In this document: positions 16,649 to 25,180 of the stretch, one piece after another
Layout of the letters: each line of letters begins with the position of its first letter
How positions within the stretch are numbered: the first letter of the stretch is position 1
NCBI RefSeq assembly: GCF_006439015.1
Contig: NZ_RCZG01000003.1
Span: 63,278 to 127,277, forward strand
Length of the DNA: 64,000 nt
Direction of reading: 5' to 3'
Source: Mycolicibacterium hodleri
GTDB taxonomy: Bacteria > Actinomycetota > Actinomycetes > Mycobacteriales > Mycobacteriaceae
The notes under the pieces: generated by a model
Databases searched by the model: none
Seen by the model: the letters and a program-made list of their open reading frames with translations, nothing else
What the model was told of the DNA's origin: nothing
Program-made: the position numbers and the translations under genes

Positions 16649-17455
16649 TCAGTGGGTGCGCCACATCTCGTCGAGCACCACGGTCACCCGAAAACCGCAC
16701 AGCACCAGGATGTGCAGCAGGTAGAGCCACAGCGCCAAGGCTGACACCGCTCCGACGATCGGCAGGCCGCCAAAGGGTGCAGACCAGGAGACGGGAATCG
16801 CCAGGAACAGCACGAACCCCTGCAGGAATCCGGCGAGGATCGCGCCCGTGGAGAATGCGCCCACCACCAACGCCCGCCGTCCCAGACGCCCCGGCCCGAT
16901 CAACGCGAACACACCCAGCAGCGCCGTCGAGATGGTGAGCCACACGACGTGGAACGCGACGACCACTCCCCAGACCAACGTCCACCCGTTCCCTGCGTAC
17001 AGCGGGCCGACGTACGGCGCCGAGGCGAGAACCGCCAACACCAGGAATGGCGCGACGGCAGCCACGCCCAGCAGACCGGCCCGTCCCCGCCAGCCGGTGA
17101 GCGTGTCCCGCGCCGCGGACATCTGCACGAAGGCGCGCCGCAGACCCTCGCCGTACAGGCTGGCCGGAAACAGCGCGATGAGCGCCTGTCCCCATGACAT
17201 CGACAGGGCCGCCGACGTCAGGGTGCGGAGTGCCTCTGGCGTGCCGTGCCCGTCGGGCAGCCCGCCGATGCCCGCGTCCATCGCCACGGTGACGGCTTGG
17301 TGGCCGACGATGGCGCCCACCACCCAGAGCGAGACCAGCGCCAGCGGTACCAGCCCGATCGCGCCGAAGTAGGTCGCGCCCGCCGCCCACAGGGCCAGAT
17401 CACTTCCCGGAAACGTCTTGCGCACGCCGGACGCCAGCTCGCTCAACCGGCTCAT
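16649..17455 (-). CDS. YihY/BrkB-family inner membrane protein
   Basis: A 268-residue membrane protein with about six helices. The opening ALWAAGATYFGAIGLVPLALVSLWVV corresponds to the conserved YihY start, and WGQALIALFPASLYGEGLRRAFVQ and GLPIVGAVSALALWLYLLHILVLCG match later helices. The family was once called ribonuclease BN, a name now regarded as wrong; its role is unclear, possibly transport. ATG 17455 is 24 bases from the divergent start at 17480, so the promoters must overlap. The final helix leads into a short GFRVTVVLDEMWRTH tail. Its downstream neighbour, 152 bases away, is the repeat-peptide gene. Confidence 0.8.
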   Translation of the reverse strand: MSRLSELASGVRKTFPGSDLALWAAGATYFGAIGLVPLALVSLWVVGAIVGHQAVTVAMDAGIGGLPDGHGTPEALRTLTSAALSMSWGQALIALFPASLYGEGLRRAFVQMSAARDTLTGWRGRAGLLGVAAVAPFLVLAVLASAPYVGPLYAGNGWTLVWGVVVAFHVVWLTISTALLGVFALIGPGRLGRRALVVGAFSTGAILAGFLQGFVLFLAIPVSWSAPFGGLPIVGAVSALALWLYLLHILVLCGFRVTVVLDEMWRTH

Positions 17456-17479
17456 CGCGAGGCCTGGCAGGCTGGTGTC

Positions 17480-18169
17480 ATGGGACCCGAGGACTCCGCG
17501 GGTGGGGATGCATCCGACGCCGGGTGGTCGTCGCTGCACGATGGCGTTCGGCCATCGCCGGTGGTGCGGGGCTGGCTGAAGATGATGCGAATCCTCGCAT
17601 CCGGCCCGATCCTGCGCATTCCGCCCGACCTGCTGTCGGCGGCCGGGGTGCTGATGCTGGCAGGTTCGTGGGTGGCCGTCGCGGAGCTCGGATGGCCGGC
17701 GTTGGTGGTACCGCTGGTGCTTGCTGCCGGGGTGCTGGACGGCCTCGATGGCGCGGTCGCACTGCGGACCGGGAAGGCTCGACCACTCGGGGCGGTGATC
17801 GACTCGGTCGCCGACCGGCTCGGTGACCTCCTCCTCGGGGGGGTGCTCTGGGCGCTCGGCGCCCCGCTGGCGTGGGTGCTGGCGTCTCTCGCGCTGGTGT
17901 TGCTGCTCGAGTACGTCCGTGCCCGTGCCCAGTCCGTCGGAATGCCCGGCGTCGGCGCGGTGACCGTCGCCGAGCGTCCGACACGGCTGATCGTGGTCGC
18001 CGTCGCCGCGGGTGGTGCCGCCGCGTTCCCGTCGGGCGTGCCGCTGCTGGGGTGGGGTTGGGCAATCACGCTTGCCATCACGTGGACGGTCGTCGGCGTG
18101 GTGGGGATGGGTCAACTGCTCCGCGGCGTGCGGCGGTCGATGCCTCCGGAGTTTCGGCAGAACCGATGA
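17480..18169 (+). CDS. CDP-alcohol phosphatidyltransferase family protein
   Basis: A 229-residue membrane enzyme. The CDP-alcohol phosphotransferase motif is present in DGLDGAVALRTGKARPLGAV followed by IDSVADR. In the D-x2-D-G-x2-A-R consensus the Arg appears one place late (A-L-R). G-x3-D-x3-D is intact (GAVIDSVAD). About six helices surround it. The family transfers a phosphoalcohol from a CDP-alcohol in phospholipid synthesis (PgsA, PIS, CDS types). No PgsA/PIS-specific partner (such as PatA-like acyltransferase) is adjacent, so the product is unknown. ATG 17480 or the later ATG near 17583 could be the start. Its 3' end overlaps the CrtI-like gene for 92 bases, tail to tail. Confidence 0.8.
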   Translation: MGPEDSAGGDASDAGWSSLHDGVRPSPVVRGWLKMMRILASGPILRIPPDLLSAAGVLMLAGSWVAVAELGWPALVVPLVLAAGVLDGLDGAVALRTGKARPLGAVIDSVADRLGDLLLGGVLWALGAPLAWVLASLALVLLLEYVRARAQSVGMPGVGAVTVAERPTRLIVVAVAAGGAAAFPSGVPLLGWGWAITLAITWTVVGVVGMGQLLRGVRRSMPPEFRQNR

Positions 18170-19622
18170 GCTTGGCGACGATCTCCGCCGACATCAGCAC
18201 CAGGGGAATGCCGCCGCCAGGATGCGCGGAGCCACCGACCAGATAGAGGCCACCCAGCGGACTGCGGTTCGCCGGCCGTCTCAGCGCCGCGCGCGGCCCG
18301 TGCGATGCGGTGCCGTAAATGGCGCCGCCGGGGGCGCCAGTCCGGCGCTGCAGGTCGGCAGGGGTGATGACCTCGGTGAAGCGGATGCGGTCGCGGACGT
18401 CGACACCGCGGCCGGCGAGCACCTCGAGTACGTGCCGGGCATAGCGGTCGCGCAGACCGGGCTCGTCCCAGTCGACCCCGCCGCCGGGGTCATGCGCGGG
18501 TGCGTTGACCAACACGAACCATCCCTCGGAGTCGTCGTCGGGACGCAAGGCCGGGTCGTCGGGGGCGTGGACGTACACGGTCGGATCGGCGACCGGCGTC
18601 GGTCGCCGACCAAAGATGGCATCGAATTCGGCGTCGTAGTCGCGCGGGAAGTACACCCGATGCGACGGCCCGGGGTGACGTCCCGAGAGTCCCAGCAGCA
18701 GCACGAAGCCAGCCATCGAACGGGTGCTCCGGGTCAAACGGCGTCGCGCCGACGCGGCCGCGCCTCGCGGCAGCAGTTCGTCGTACAGGACGGCGGCATC
18801 AACGTTGCTCACCACGATCTCGGCGCGGACGTCGCGACCTTCGACCCGGACGCCGACGGCGCGGCCGTCACGAACCAGGACCTTCTGGACTTCGGTTCCG
18901 GCGCGGACGTCGACGCCTAGCTCTTCACATCGGGTGGCGACGGCATCGACGATGCGGCGCAACCCGCCGGGCACGTACCACGCGCCGAACTCCTGTTCCA
19001 CGAAAGACGTCACCGCCAACACCGCCGGGGTCCGCCGCGGGTCGGAACCCGAGTAGGTGGCGTACCGATTCAGCCAGGTGCGCAGCCGCGGATCGGGCAG
19101 CATCCGCCGCCCGAGGCCGTCGATCGTCCGCCACGGTGCGACCGCTCGCAGATCGGTGGGCCGCGCACTCTTGCGAGCCAGCGCCGCAAGCGAGATGGGT
19201 TGGCGCAGAACGGGTTCACCCACGAGCTCCCACAGCCGTCGCGAGTGGGCGTGCAGTCTCCGCCACGACTCCCCGGCACCGACTCCGAGCGCGGCGTCCA
19301 GCGCCGCCGGGAGCCGGTCGACGTCGTGCGGGAGTACCAACTCGGTGCCGTCCGCAAAGACGTAGGCGCACGCCGGGTCGACGACACTCAGCTCGAGGTC
19401 GGTGGGCCCACCGGTGTCGACGAAGAGTTGTTCGAGGACGGCAGGCAGGGTCAGCAGCGACGGGCCGGTGTCGAAGGTGAATCCGTCGCGTTCGAGGACG
19501 CCGAGCTTGCCACCGATGGTCGGGGCCCTCTCGAACAGCGTGACGTGGTGACCGGCGGCAGCCAGGCGGGCGGCCGCGGCGAGGCCACCAAGACCCGCTC
19601 CGACGACGATCGCACGGCTCAT
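18078..19622 (-). CDS. Phytoene desaturase-like (CrtI family) FAD oxidoreductase
   Basis: A 514-residue flavoprotein. The N-terminus has the FAD dinucleotide-binding fold: IVVGAGLGGLAAAARLAAAG, then LFERAPTIGGKLGVL and FTFDTGPSLLTLP, diagnostic of CrtI/CrtN-type carotenoid desaturases. The C-terminus has the second FAD segment (NRSPLGGLYLVGGSAHPGGGIPLVLMSAEI). ATG 19622 overlaps the stop of the upstream glycosyltransferase gene (ATGA), so the pair is an operon. It probably desaturates or oxidises a carotenoid intermediate; the exact step (phytoene, lycopene or end-group) is not assignable. The last roughly 20 residues are Arg/Pro/Ser-rich and antisense to the phosphatidyltransferase gene end. 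Confidence 0.85.
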   Translation of the reverse strand: MSRAIVVGAGLGGLAAAARLAAAGHHVTLFERAPTIGGKLGVLERDGFTFDTGPSLLTLPAVLEQLFVDTGGPTDLELSVVDPACAYVFADGTELVLPHDVDRLPAALDAALGVGAGESWRRLHAHSRRLWELVGEPVLRQPISLAALARKSARPTDLRAVAPWRTIDGLGRRMLPDPRLRTWLNRYATYSGSDPRRTPAVLAVTSFVEQEFGAWYVPGGLRRIVDAVATRCEELGVDVRAGTEVQKVLVRDGRAVGVRVEGRDVRAEIVVSNVDAAVLYDELLPRGAAASARRRLTRSTRSMAGFVLLLGLSGRHPGPSHRVYFPRDYDAEFDAIFGRRPTPVADPTVYVHAPDDPALRPDDDSEGWFVLVNAPAHDPGGGVDWDEPGLRDRYARHVLEVLAGRGVDVRDRIRFTEVITPADLQRRTGAPGGAIYGTASHGPRAALRRPANRSPLGGLYLVGGSAHPGGGIPLVLMSAEIVAKLIGSAETPEASTAARRGAVDPSPPRRRPST

Positions 19623-20749
19623 ATCGCCCGCCCCTTCCAGCTCAACGAACCGCGCACCCGGCCGTTCCACGACGATGCCAACAACCAGAGCAGAGCGGCC
19701 ACCGAGAACGGATGCGCCGCCGCGTCCCACCCGAATCGTCCACCACACCACCGCCGGGCCGAGACACGGCCGACGACTGCAGCGGCATAGCCGACGGCGC
19801 CGACTCGGGAGCCCGTCGCTGCCGCGGTCGCAGGCAGGACGTAGACCAGCGTCAGCGCCGTGGCGATCGCGAGCGCCCCGGCGGGTGACCCGAAGGCCGC
19901 CCACAGTGACTTGCGGTAGCCGTCGCGTAGTTCGGCGGCGGAGTCGTACATCCGGCAGGTCGCCAGACGTGACCCGTCGGCGACTCCGGTCCGGCCGCCC
20001 GTCGCGCGCACGGCGCGGGCGAGTGCGATGTCGTCCAGGACGGCGTTGGAGACCGCCTGCCACCCACCGGCCCGCGCCAGCGCGTCGGCTTCGACCACCA
20101 GGAACTGGCCATTGGCTACCGCCATGGACGGTCGGTGGGAGCGCTCCGCGCGCCGCACCGGCAGGGTCGTCAACCAGGACCAGGCCAGCAGGGGTTGGAC
20201 GAGGGTTCCCCACAGCCCCGTGGCGATCTGGCGCGGCCACGGACACAGCATGTCCAGGGGCTCCGGACCGCGCAGCATAGCCACCGCGGCGGCCACGGCG
20301 TCGGCCGACAACACGACGTCGGCGTCGACGAACACCAGGATCTCCCCCGCCGCCGCCGCGGCCAACTGGGCGCAGGCGTGCGGCTTTCCGAGCGTTCCGG
20401 GGGGCGGCGGCGTCCCCGTCAGGACGCGCAGACGGGGATCGGAACCGGCGACGTGTCGGACGACGTCCGCGGTGCCGTCGGTCGAGCCGTCGTCGAGCAC
20501 CAGCACGTCGACGTCGGTGAGCCCGCGTTGTTCGAGCAGCGAACGTATCGTCGGCGCGATGCGGTGGGCCTCGTCACGGGCGGGCACCAGCAGCGACGTC
20601 TTCGCAGCGACCGGCGAGGGGTTCAGTGGAGGCTGCCTCAGCCGTCGCTGATTGACCAGTTGATGCGCGGTGCCCAGGCAGGCAAGCGTGGATCCGGCGA
20701 TCACCAGCGCATGACGGGTTTCGGCGAAGCGCGCGTTGGGCACCTGCAA
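19619..20749 (-). CDS. Family 2 glycosyltransferase of carotenoid cluster
   Basis: A 376-residue membrane-associated glycosyltransferase. An N-terminal helix (ALVIAGSTLACLGTAHQL) is followed by the GT-A core: LLVPARDEAHRIAPTIRSL, VLDDGSTDGTADVV and the DXD motif VFVDADVVLS. The acceptor-side segment is GGWQAVSNAVLDDIALARAV, followed by C-terminal helices (ALAIATALTLVYVLPATA, FSVAALLWLLAS). The arrangement beside CrtI-like and CruF-like genes suggests it glycosylates a hydroxylated carotenoid, as CrtQ-type enzymes do. TTG 20749 or GTG 20743 starts the gene. It is divergent from the CruF-like gene with 84 bases between them. Confidence 0.8.
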   Translation of the reverse strand: MQVPNARFAETRHALVIAGSTLACLGTAHQLVNQRRLRQPPLNPSPVAAKTSLLVPARDEAHRIAPTIRSLLEQRGLTDVDVLVLDDGSTDGTADVVRHVAGSDPRLRVLTGTPPPPGTLGKPHACAQLAAAAAGEILVFVDADVVLSADAVAAAVAMLRGPEPLDMLCPWPRQIATGLWGTLVQPLLAWSWLTTLPVRRAERSHRPSMAVANGQFLVVEADALARAGGWQAVSNAVLDDIALARAVRATGGRTGVADGSRLATCRMYDSAAELRDGYRKSLWAAFGSPAGALAIATALTLVYVLPATAAATGSRVGAVGYAAAVVGRVSARRWCGGRFGWDAAAHPFSVAALLWLLASSWNGRVRGSLSWKGRAI

Positions 20750-20833
20750 ACTCTACGGAGAAGCCGTCCGAGCCCTCCCCCGAGGCGAGTCGCAGACCCG
20801 ACTCTCCGGCATCATGGGAGCGGAGGTGTCTGC

Positions 20834-21646
20834 GTGGCGTTGGCCGTTCCTAGGATCTTGGGCCGTTCGGCGGGTCCGTCGTGGGTGCTGGCCGCCTCGG
20901 CGGTCGCGGTGCAGATTGCTTATCCGCTGATGCCGGAGGCATGGCGCACGGAGGTCACCGTCGTCAGCGTCGTCGTCTTCTTCGTGGCGGTCGTCGCTGA
21001 TGCCTGGCGAATCCACGGCCCGACCGGAGCAGCACTGTTGGTGGCGGTCGCTGGCGGTTCGGGCTTGGTCGCCGAGGCGATCGGCGTCTCCACGGGGTGG
21101 CCGTTCGGCCACTACGCCTACACCGGCACTCTCGGCGCCGAGGTGCTCGGCGTCCCGATCGTGGTGCCGCTGGCGTGGGTGATGATGGCGTGGCCGGCGC
21201 TGGTGGTGGCCCGCACCCTCGCGGTGCGCGGACCAGCCGTCGTGGCCGTCGGCGCGGCCGCCCTGACGGCCTGGGATGTGTTCCTGGACCCGCAGATGGT
21301 GGCTGCGGGCCACTGGACGTGGTCGGACCCGTCTCCTGGACTTCCGCTGGTGCCCGGCATTCCGTTGTCCAACTACGTGGGATGGCTGCTGGTGTCGGCC
21401 GTCGTCATCGCGATCCTGGACGCCACGCTCGACCGTCGCGGGGGTACGTCCGCGCCAGCGGCCGCGTTGTATCTGTGGGTCTATTTCTCCTCGGTCCTCG
21501 GACACTTCGTCTTCTTCGGACTCCCCGGGTCCGCCGTCACCGGCGGACTGCTCATGGGCGCCGTCGCCATCCCGTTCGCCGTCAAACTCCAGCGCCTCGC
21601 GCATCGACCCACCATTGAGGAAACCCGTGACCGACCCGCTCGCTAG
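20834..21646 (+). CDS. cruF: CruF-like carotenoid hydratase (carotenoid biosynthesis membrane protein)
   Basis: A 270-residue polytopic membrane protein of the DUF422/CruF family. CruF hydrates the psi end of carotenoids (C50 bisanhydrobacterioruberin or monocyclic carotenoid hydration). Diagnostic segments are IGVSTGWPFGHYAYTG, VPLAWVMMAWPALVVAR, TAWDVFLDPQMVAAGHWTW and PGIPLSNYVGWLLVSA. GTG 20834 has GGAGG seven bases upstream. Its end overlaps the next gene start by 20 bases. It is transcribed away from the glycosyltransferase, giving a compact divergent carotenoid locus; hydration followed by glycosylation is a plausible pair of steps. Confidence 0.75.
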   Translation: MALAVPRILGRSAGPSWVLAASAVAVQIAYPLMPEAWRTEVTVVSVVVFFVAVVADAWRIHGPTGAALLVAVAGGSGLVAEAIGVSTGWPFGHYAYTGTLGAEVLGVPIVVPLAWVMMAWPALVVARTLAVRGPAVVAVGAAALTAWDVFLDPQMVAAGHWTWSDPSPGLPLVPGIPLSNYVGWLLVSAVVIAILDATLDRRGGTSAPAAALYLWVYFSSVLGHFVFFGLPGSAVTGGLLMGAVAIPFAVKLQRLAHRPTIEETRDRPAR

Positions 21647-23177
21647 CCGGGCCGCACCGTTCCGGATGCGTCCCCGCCATCTCGTCACGCCCGACCCGCT
21701 GCTCCCCAGTGAGGTCGCACCCGGTGCCGAGGCCGTCGTTGTCGGCGGCGGTATCGCAGGCGTGTCGGCCGCGATCGTGCTCGCCGAGCGCGGCGTCCGA
21801 GTCACGGTGCTCGAGGCAGCCGATCACCTCGGGGGACGTCTAGGCGCCTGGCCGGAACGCCTTCCCGACGGCAGTGAGCAGAACGTGGAGCACGGGTTCC
21901 ATGCGTTCTTCCGGCACTACTACACCTGGCGCTCGATTCTGCGTCGAGCCGATCCCGACCTGACGTTCCTGTCGCCCGTGCCGAAGTACCCGGTGATCTC
22001 CGCGACGTGGCCAGCAGAGGATCTCTCGGGTCTGCCCGCGGCACCGCCGTTGAACCTGCTGACCCTGGCGCTGCGCTCGAAGAGCCTGACGCGGCGCGAG
22101 CTCCTCGGAGCCGATCCCGATGCTGGGCGCGCCCTTCTGGCCTACGACCGCGCGACGACAGTGGCCGAACTCGACGACGTTGATGCGGCGACGTTCCTCG
22201 ACCGGCTGGGGATGACCGAGCGGACCCGCAGCATGCTCTTCGAGGCGTTTGCCCGCTCGTTCTTCTGCAACCAGGGTGAGCTGTCCGCCGCCGAGTTGGT
22301 GGCGATGTTCCATTACTACTTCCTCGGCAACCCCGAGGGCATCGGCTTCGACGTGACCAACACCGACCACGCGACCGCCATCTGGCACCCGCTACGCGGC
22401 TACCTCGAACGACACGGTTCGGAGGTTCGGACCGGAACCAGGGTCACCGGCATCGAGCCGGACGGCCAGGGCTGGCGGATAGCCGGTGACGCGCTCGACC
22501 TCTCCACGCGACACGTCGTCCTCGCGCTTGATCCCGGGGCGCTACGGTCGCTGATCGCCGGTTCGTCGGCGACGGCTGCTGCCGCACCGCTGTTGGCGCA
22601 GAAGTGCGAGGCCCTGCGCGTCGCCCCTCCCTTCGCCGTCAGCCGAATCTGGTTCGACCGCGATGTCGCGCCGGACCGGGCGGCATTCAGCGCGGTCAGC
22701 GGACAGCCCACTCTCGACTCCATTGCCGTCTACTCCCGGTTGGAGGAGCCCAGCGCCCAGTGGGCAAGGGCCACCGGAGGATCGGTCGTCGAGCTGCACT
22801 CGTACTCCTGCCGCCTGGAGAGCGCTGATTCCGCGGCGCGGGCGATGCGTGACGAGCTCGGCGTGCTCTGGCCGGAGACAGTGCAGGCGCACGTCCTGCA
22901 CAGCCACGACCGGCTGGAGGCGACGGCCCCCGCGTTCCCGCCCGGATCGGCGGGCACCCGTCCGGCAGTGCGCACCGATGCCCGGGGACTGCGTCTGGCC
23001 GGAGACTTCGTCGAGCTCCCCTACCTCGCCGGGCTGATGGAGCGCTCGGCAATGTCGGGAGTGCTCGCCGCCAACGACGTGCTGGCCGAGCTCGGTGCAG
23101 CAGCGGAGCCGGTCATGGGCGTGCCGCAGCGCGGACTGTTGGCCGGGGTGCCGCGGATACCGCGGTCGAAACGGTAG
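21627..23177 (+). CDS. FAD-dependent carotenoid oxidoreductase (CrtU/CruE- or CrtI-related)
   Basis: A 516-residue flavoprotein with the binding fold VVVGGGIAGVSAAIVLAERG and LGGRLGAWPERLPDG, followed by EQNVEHGFHAFFRHYYTWRSIL. That last segment resembles the CrtU/CruE group that makes or modifies aromatic carotenoid end groups. The C-terminal FAD segment is GLRLAGDFVELPYLAGLMERS then AMSGVLAAN. GTG 21627 has GAGG seven bases upstream and overlaps the cruF-like gene, so the two are co-transcribed. Isorenieratene-synthase-type activity, general desaturation and hydroxysqualene-dehydroxylase-type chemistry are alternatives; I favour a carotenoid role from position. A cyclase, CrtB or CrtE is not in the window. 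Confidence 0.75.
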   Translation: MTDPLASRAAPFRMRPRHLVTPDPLLPSEVAPGAEAVVVGGGIAGVSAAIVLAERGVRVTVLEAADHLGGRLGAWPERLPDGSEQNVEHGFHAFFRHYYTWRSILRRADPDLTFLSPVPKYPVISATWPAEDLSGLPAAPPLNLLTLALRSKSLTRRELLGADPDAGRALLAYDRATTVAELDDVDAATFLDRLGMTERTRSMLFEAFARSFFCNQGELSAAELVAMFHYYFLGNPEGIGFDVTNTDHATAIWHPLRGYLERHGSEVRTGTRVTGIEPDGQGWRIAGDALDLSTRHVVLALDPGALRSLIAGSSATAAAAPLLAQKCEALRVAPPFAVSRIWFDRDVAPDRAAFSAVSGQPTLDSIAVYSRLEEPSAQWARATGGSVVELHSYSCRLESADSAARAMRDELGVLWPETVQAHVLHSHDRLEATAPAFPPGSAGTRPAVRTDARGLRLAGDFVELPYLAGLMERSAMSGVLAANDVLAELGAAAEPVMGVPQRGLLAGVPRIPRSKR

Positions 23178-23200
23178 AGCCGGGCGCAGAACCGCCATTT

Positions 23201-23252
23201 ACAGACCGTTAACAATTTTACAGATCGTTGCTATTCCATTTCATCTGTAATT
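23201..23252. promoter_or_regulatory. Repeated operator-like motif upstream of ABC importer operon
   Basis: ACAGACCGTT (23201-23210) and ACAGATCGTT (23220-23229) are direct repeats 19 bases apart, each preceded by TT. An inverted copy (CATCTGTAA) follows near 23242-23250. The region is unusually AT-rich and ends about 17 bases before the lipoprotein ATG. Spacing near two helical turns fits cooperative binding; the RpiR gene at the end of the operon is the likely binder. Confidence 0.55.
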
Positions 23253-23268
23253 TGTTTATCGTGGGTTC

Positions 23269-24210
23269 ATGCCCGGACTACGACTTCGAGGGATCGCAGC
23301 GGCCATCGCAGCGACGGCCGCGGTGCTCTGCGCTGGATGCAGCAACCCAGCCGACCCATCGGCGATGCCACCCATCGACGGACTGGCCGGCACCAACATC
23401 GGTGTTGACGAGGCGCTACACGACTCGCTGCCTGCCGAGATTCGGGACGCCGGTGTCGTCCGCGTCGCCACCGACGTCCCCTACGCCCCCTTCGAGATGT
23501 TCGCCTCTGACGGCAGCGACGAGATCGTTGGGCTCGACTACGACCTCGGTCAGGCGCTGGCACGAACGCTGGGCGTGCGATTCGACTTCAGCCGCCAGGC
23601 ATTCGACGGCATCATCCCGGCGATACAGGCGGGAAAGTTCGACATCGTGATGTCGGCGATGACCGACACCACGGAGCGCCAGGGCGTTCTCGACTTCGTC
23701 GACTACTCGGTGTCCGGTAGCGGAATCCTGGTGTCGAAGGGAAACCCCAACGGCATCACCACCCTGACCGATCTGTGTGGGCACGCAGTGGCCGTACAGA
23801 GCGGCAGCAAGCAAGCCAAAATGCTTACCGCCGAGGACAATCCGTGCCGATCGGCAGGAAAGCCCGACGCCGCCGTCGCGCAGAAACCGAAAGACACCGA
23901 CGCGCAGCTGGCACTGATGAGCGGTCAGGTGGTGGCCGACTTCATGGACAAGCCCGCCGCCGGTTACGCCGCCAGGACGGCCAATTCCGGGAGCCTGTTC
24001 GAGGTGGTCGACGACGCCCGCGCACCCGGTGGCACCGATGCCACTCCGAACGGAATCGGGATCGGCAGGGGCAGGCCCGAACTGACCGAGGCCATTCGAC
24101 GAGCACTGCAGCGTCTCATCGACGACGGCACGTACACGCAGATTCTCGAGGCCTGGGGCGAGTCGGGGATCGCCATCGACACCGCAACCGTCAACGCAGG
24201 GAAGAGCTGA
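23269..24210 (+). CDS. Extracellular solute-binding lipoprotein, amino acid type
   Basis: A 313-residue periplasmic-type binding protein of the SBP_bac_3 family. The signal has a lipobox LCAGC (Cys near residue 24). The mature domain begins GVVRVATDVPYAPFEMFASD, the standard substrate-binding motif, followed by IVGLDYDLGQALARTLGVRF and FDIVMSAMTDTTERQGVLDF. It delivers a polar amino acid or small peptide-like ligand to the permease encoded next. It is first in a five-gene operon with permease, ATPase, M20 peptidase and RpiR regulator. A repeated motif lies just upstream. The exact ligand cannot be read from sequence. Confidence 0.88.
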   Translation: MPGLRLRGIAAAIAATAAVLCAGCSNPADPSAMPPIDGLAGTNIGVDEALHDSLPAEIRDAGVVRVATDVPYAPFEMFASDGSDEIVGLDYDLGQALARTLGVRFDFSRQAFDGIIPAIQAGKFDIVMSAMTDTTERQGVLDFVDYSVSGSGILVSKGNPNGITTLTDLCGHAVAVQSGSKQAKMLTAEDNPCRSAGKPDAAVAQKPKDTDAQLALMSGQVVADFMDKPAAGYAARTANSGSLFEVVDDARAPGGTDATPNGIGIGRGRPELTEAIRRALQRLIDDGTYTQILEAWGESGIAIDTATVNAGKS

Positions 24211-24211
24211 C

Positions 24212-25180
24212 ATGGACATCGCCGCACGCATACCGCCCGAACATTCCACGACGACGAGTCGCCCGAGACCGGAGCCGTTGGAGGCCGTCCCCACCCGGCA
24301 TCCCTTGCGATGGCTCGGCGCGGCGGTCGTGCTCCTGGCCGCCGTCAGCGTCGTGACGTCGCTGGCCACCAACGACAACCTGAAGTGGTCGGTCGTCGGC
24401 GACTATCTGTTCAGCCAGCTGGTCTTCCAGGGTCTCTGGACCACGGTGTGGCTCACCGTGGTGGCGATGATCGTCGGGATCGCGGGGGGCGTGGTGCTCG
24501 CAGTGCTGCGACTGTCGGACAATCCGATCCTCTCGGGTCTCGCCGGCCTCTTCGTCTGGGTGTTCCGAGGCACGCCACTGCTCGTCCAGATCATCTTCTG
24601 GGGCTATCTCGGTGCGCTCTATCCCCAACTGATCTTCGGCATTCCGTTCACCGACATCACGTTCTTCAGTGCCTCGACGAGCACCATCGTGACGGGATCG
24701 GTGGCGGCCTTGCTCGCCCTCGGCCTCAACGAGATGGCATACCCATCGGAGATCGTGCGCGCCGGCATCCTGGCCGTCGACGACGGCCAAACCGAGGCTG
24801 CGCACTCGCTGGGCATGACTCCGGCCGCGACGACCCGCAGAATCGTACTGCCCCAAGCGATGCGCGTCATCGTTCCACCGATGGGCAACGAGACCATCAC
24901 GATGCTGAAGTCGACCGCGCTCGTCTCGGTCATCTCCGGCCACGATCTCCTGACGAATCTGCAGAACGTCTACTCGCAGAACTTCCAGGTGATCCCCCTC
25001 CTGATCGTGGCCAGCGTGTGGTATCTGGCCCTCACCAGCCTGCTGTCGATTCCGCAGGCATGGCTCGAGCGGCGGTACTCCCGCGGCAGCCGCCTGCCGA
25101 CCAACGACGGACCGTTCGCCCGTCTGACCGGGTTCCGGTTCAACCGCCCGTCCACCGCAGAGCAAGGAGCTCAATCGTGA
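24212..25180 (+). CDS. Polar amino acid ABC transporter permease (HisM/GlnP family)
   Basis: A 322-residue membrane protein with an N-terminal cytosolic arm and about five helices. The segments [38 protein letters not shown] and the EAA-type loop [20 protein letters not shown] are diagnostic. The helix after the loop is [21 protein letters not shown]. It starts one base after the binding-protein stop and overlaps the ATPase start. A single permease with one ATPase implies a homodimeric channel. The unusually long N-terminus (about 40 residues) is Arg/Pro-rich. Confidence 0.88.
   Translation: MDIAARIPPEHSTTTSRPRPEPLEAVPTRHPLRWLGAAVVLLAAVSVVTSLATNDNLKWSVVGDYLFSQLVFQGLWTTVWLTVVAMIVGIAGGVVLAVLRLSDNPILSGLAGLFVWVFRGTPLLVQIIFWGYLGALYPQLIFGIPFTDITFFSASTSTIVTGSVAALLALGLNEMAYPSEIVRAGILAVDDGQTEAAHSLGMTPAATTRRIVLPQAMRVIVPPMGNETITMLKSTALVSVISGHDLLTNLQNVYSQNFQVIPLLIVASVWYLALTSLLSIPQAWLERRYSRGSRLPTNDGPFARLTGFRFNRPSTAEQGAQS

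Noticed and set aside
18170..20246. Longer CrtI-like frame beginning about 20246
   Set aside because: The extra upstream part overlaps the glycosyltransferase gene in the wrong frame. ATG 19622 fits the FAD fold and the ATGA overlap.
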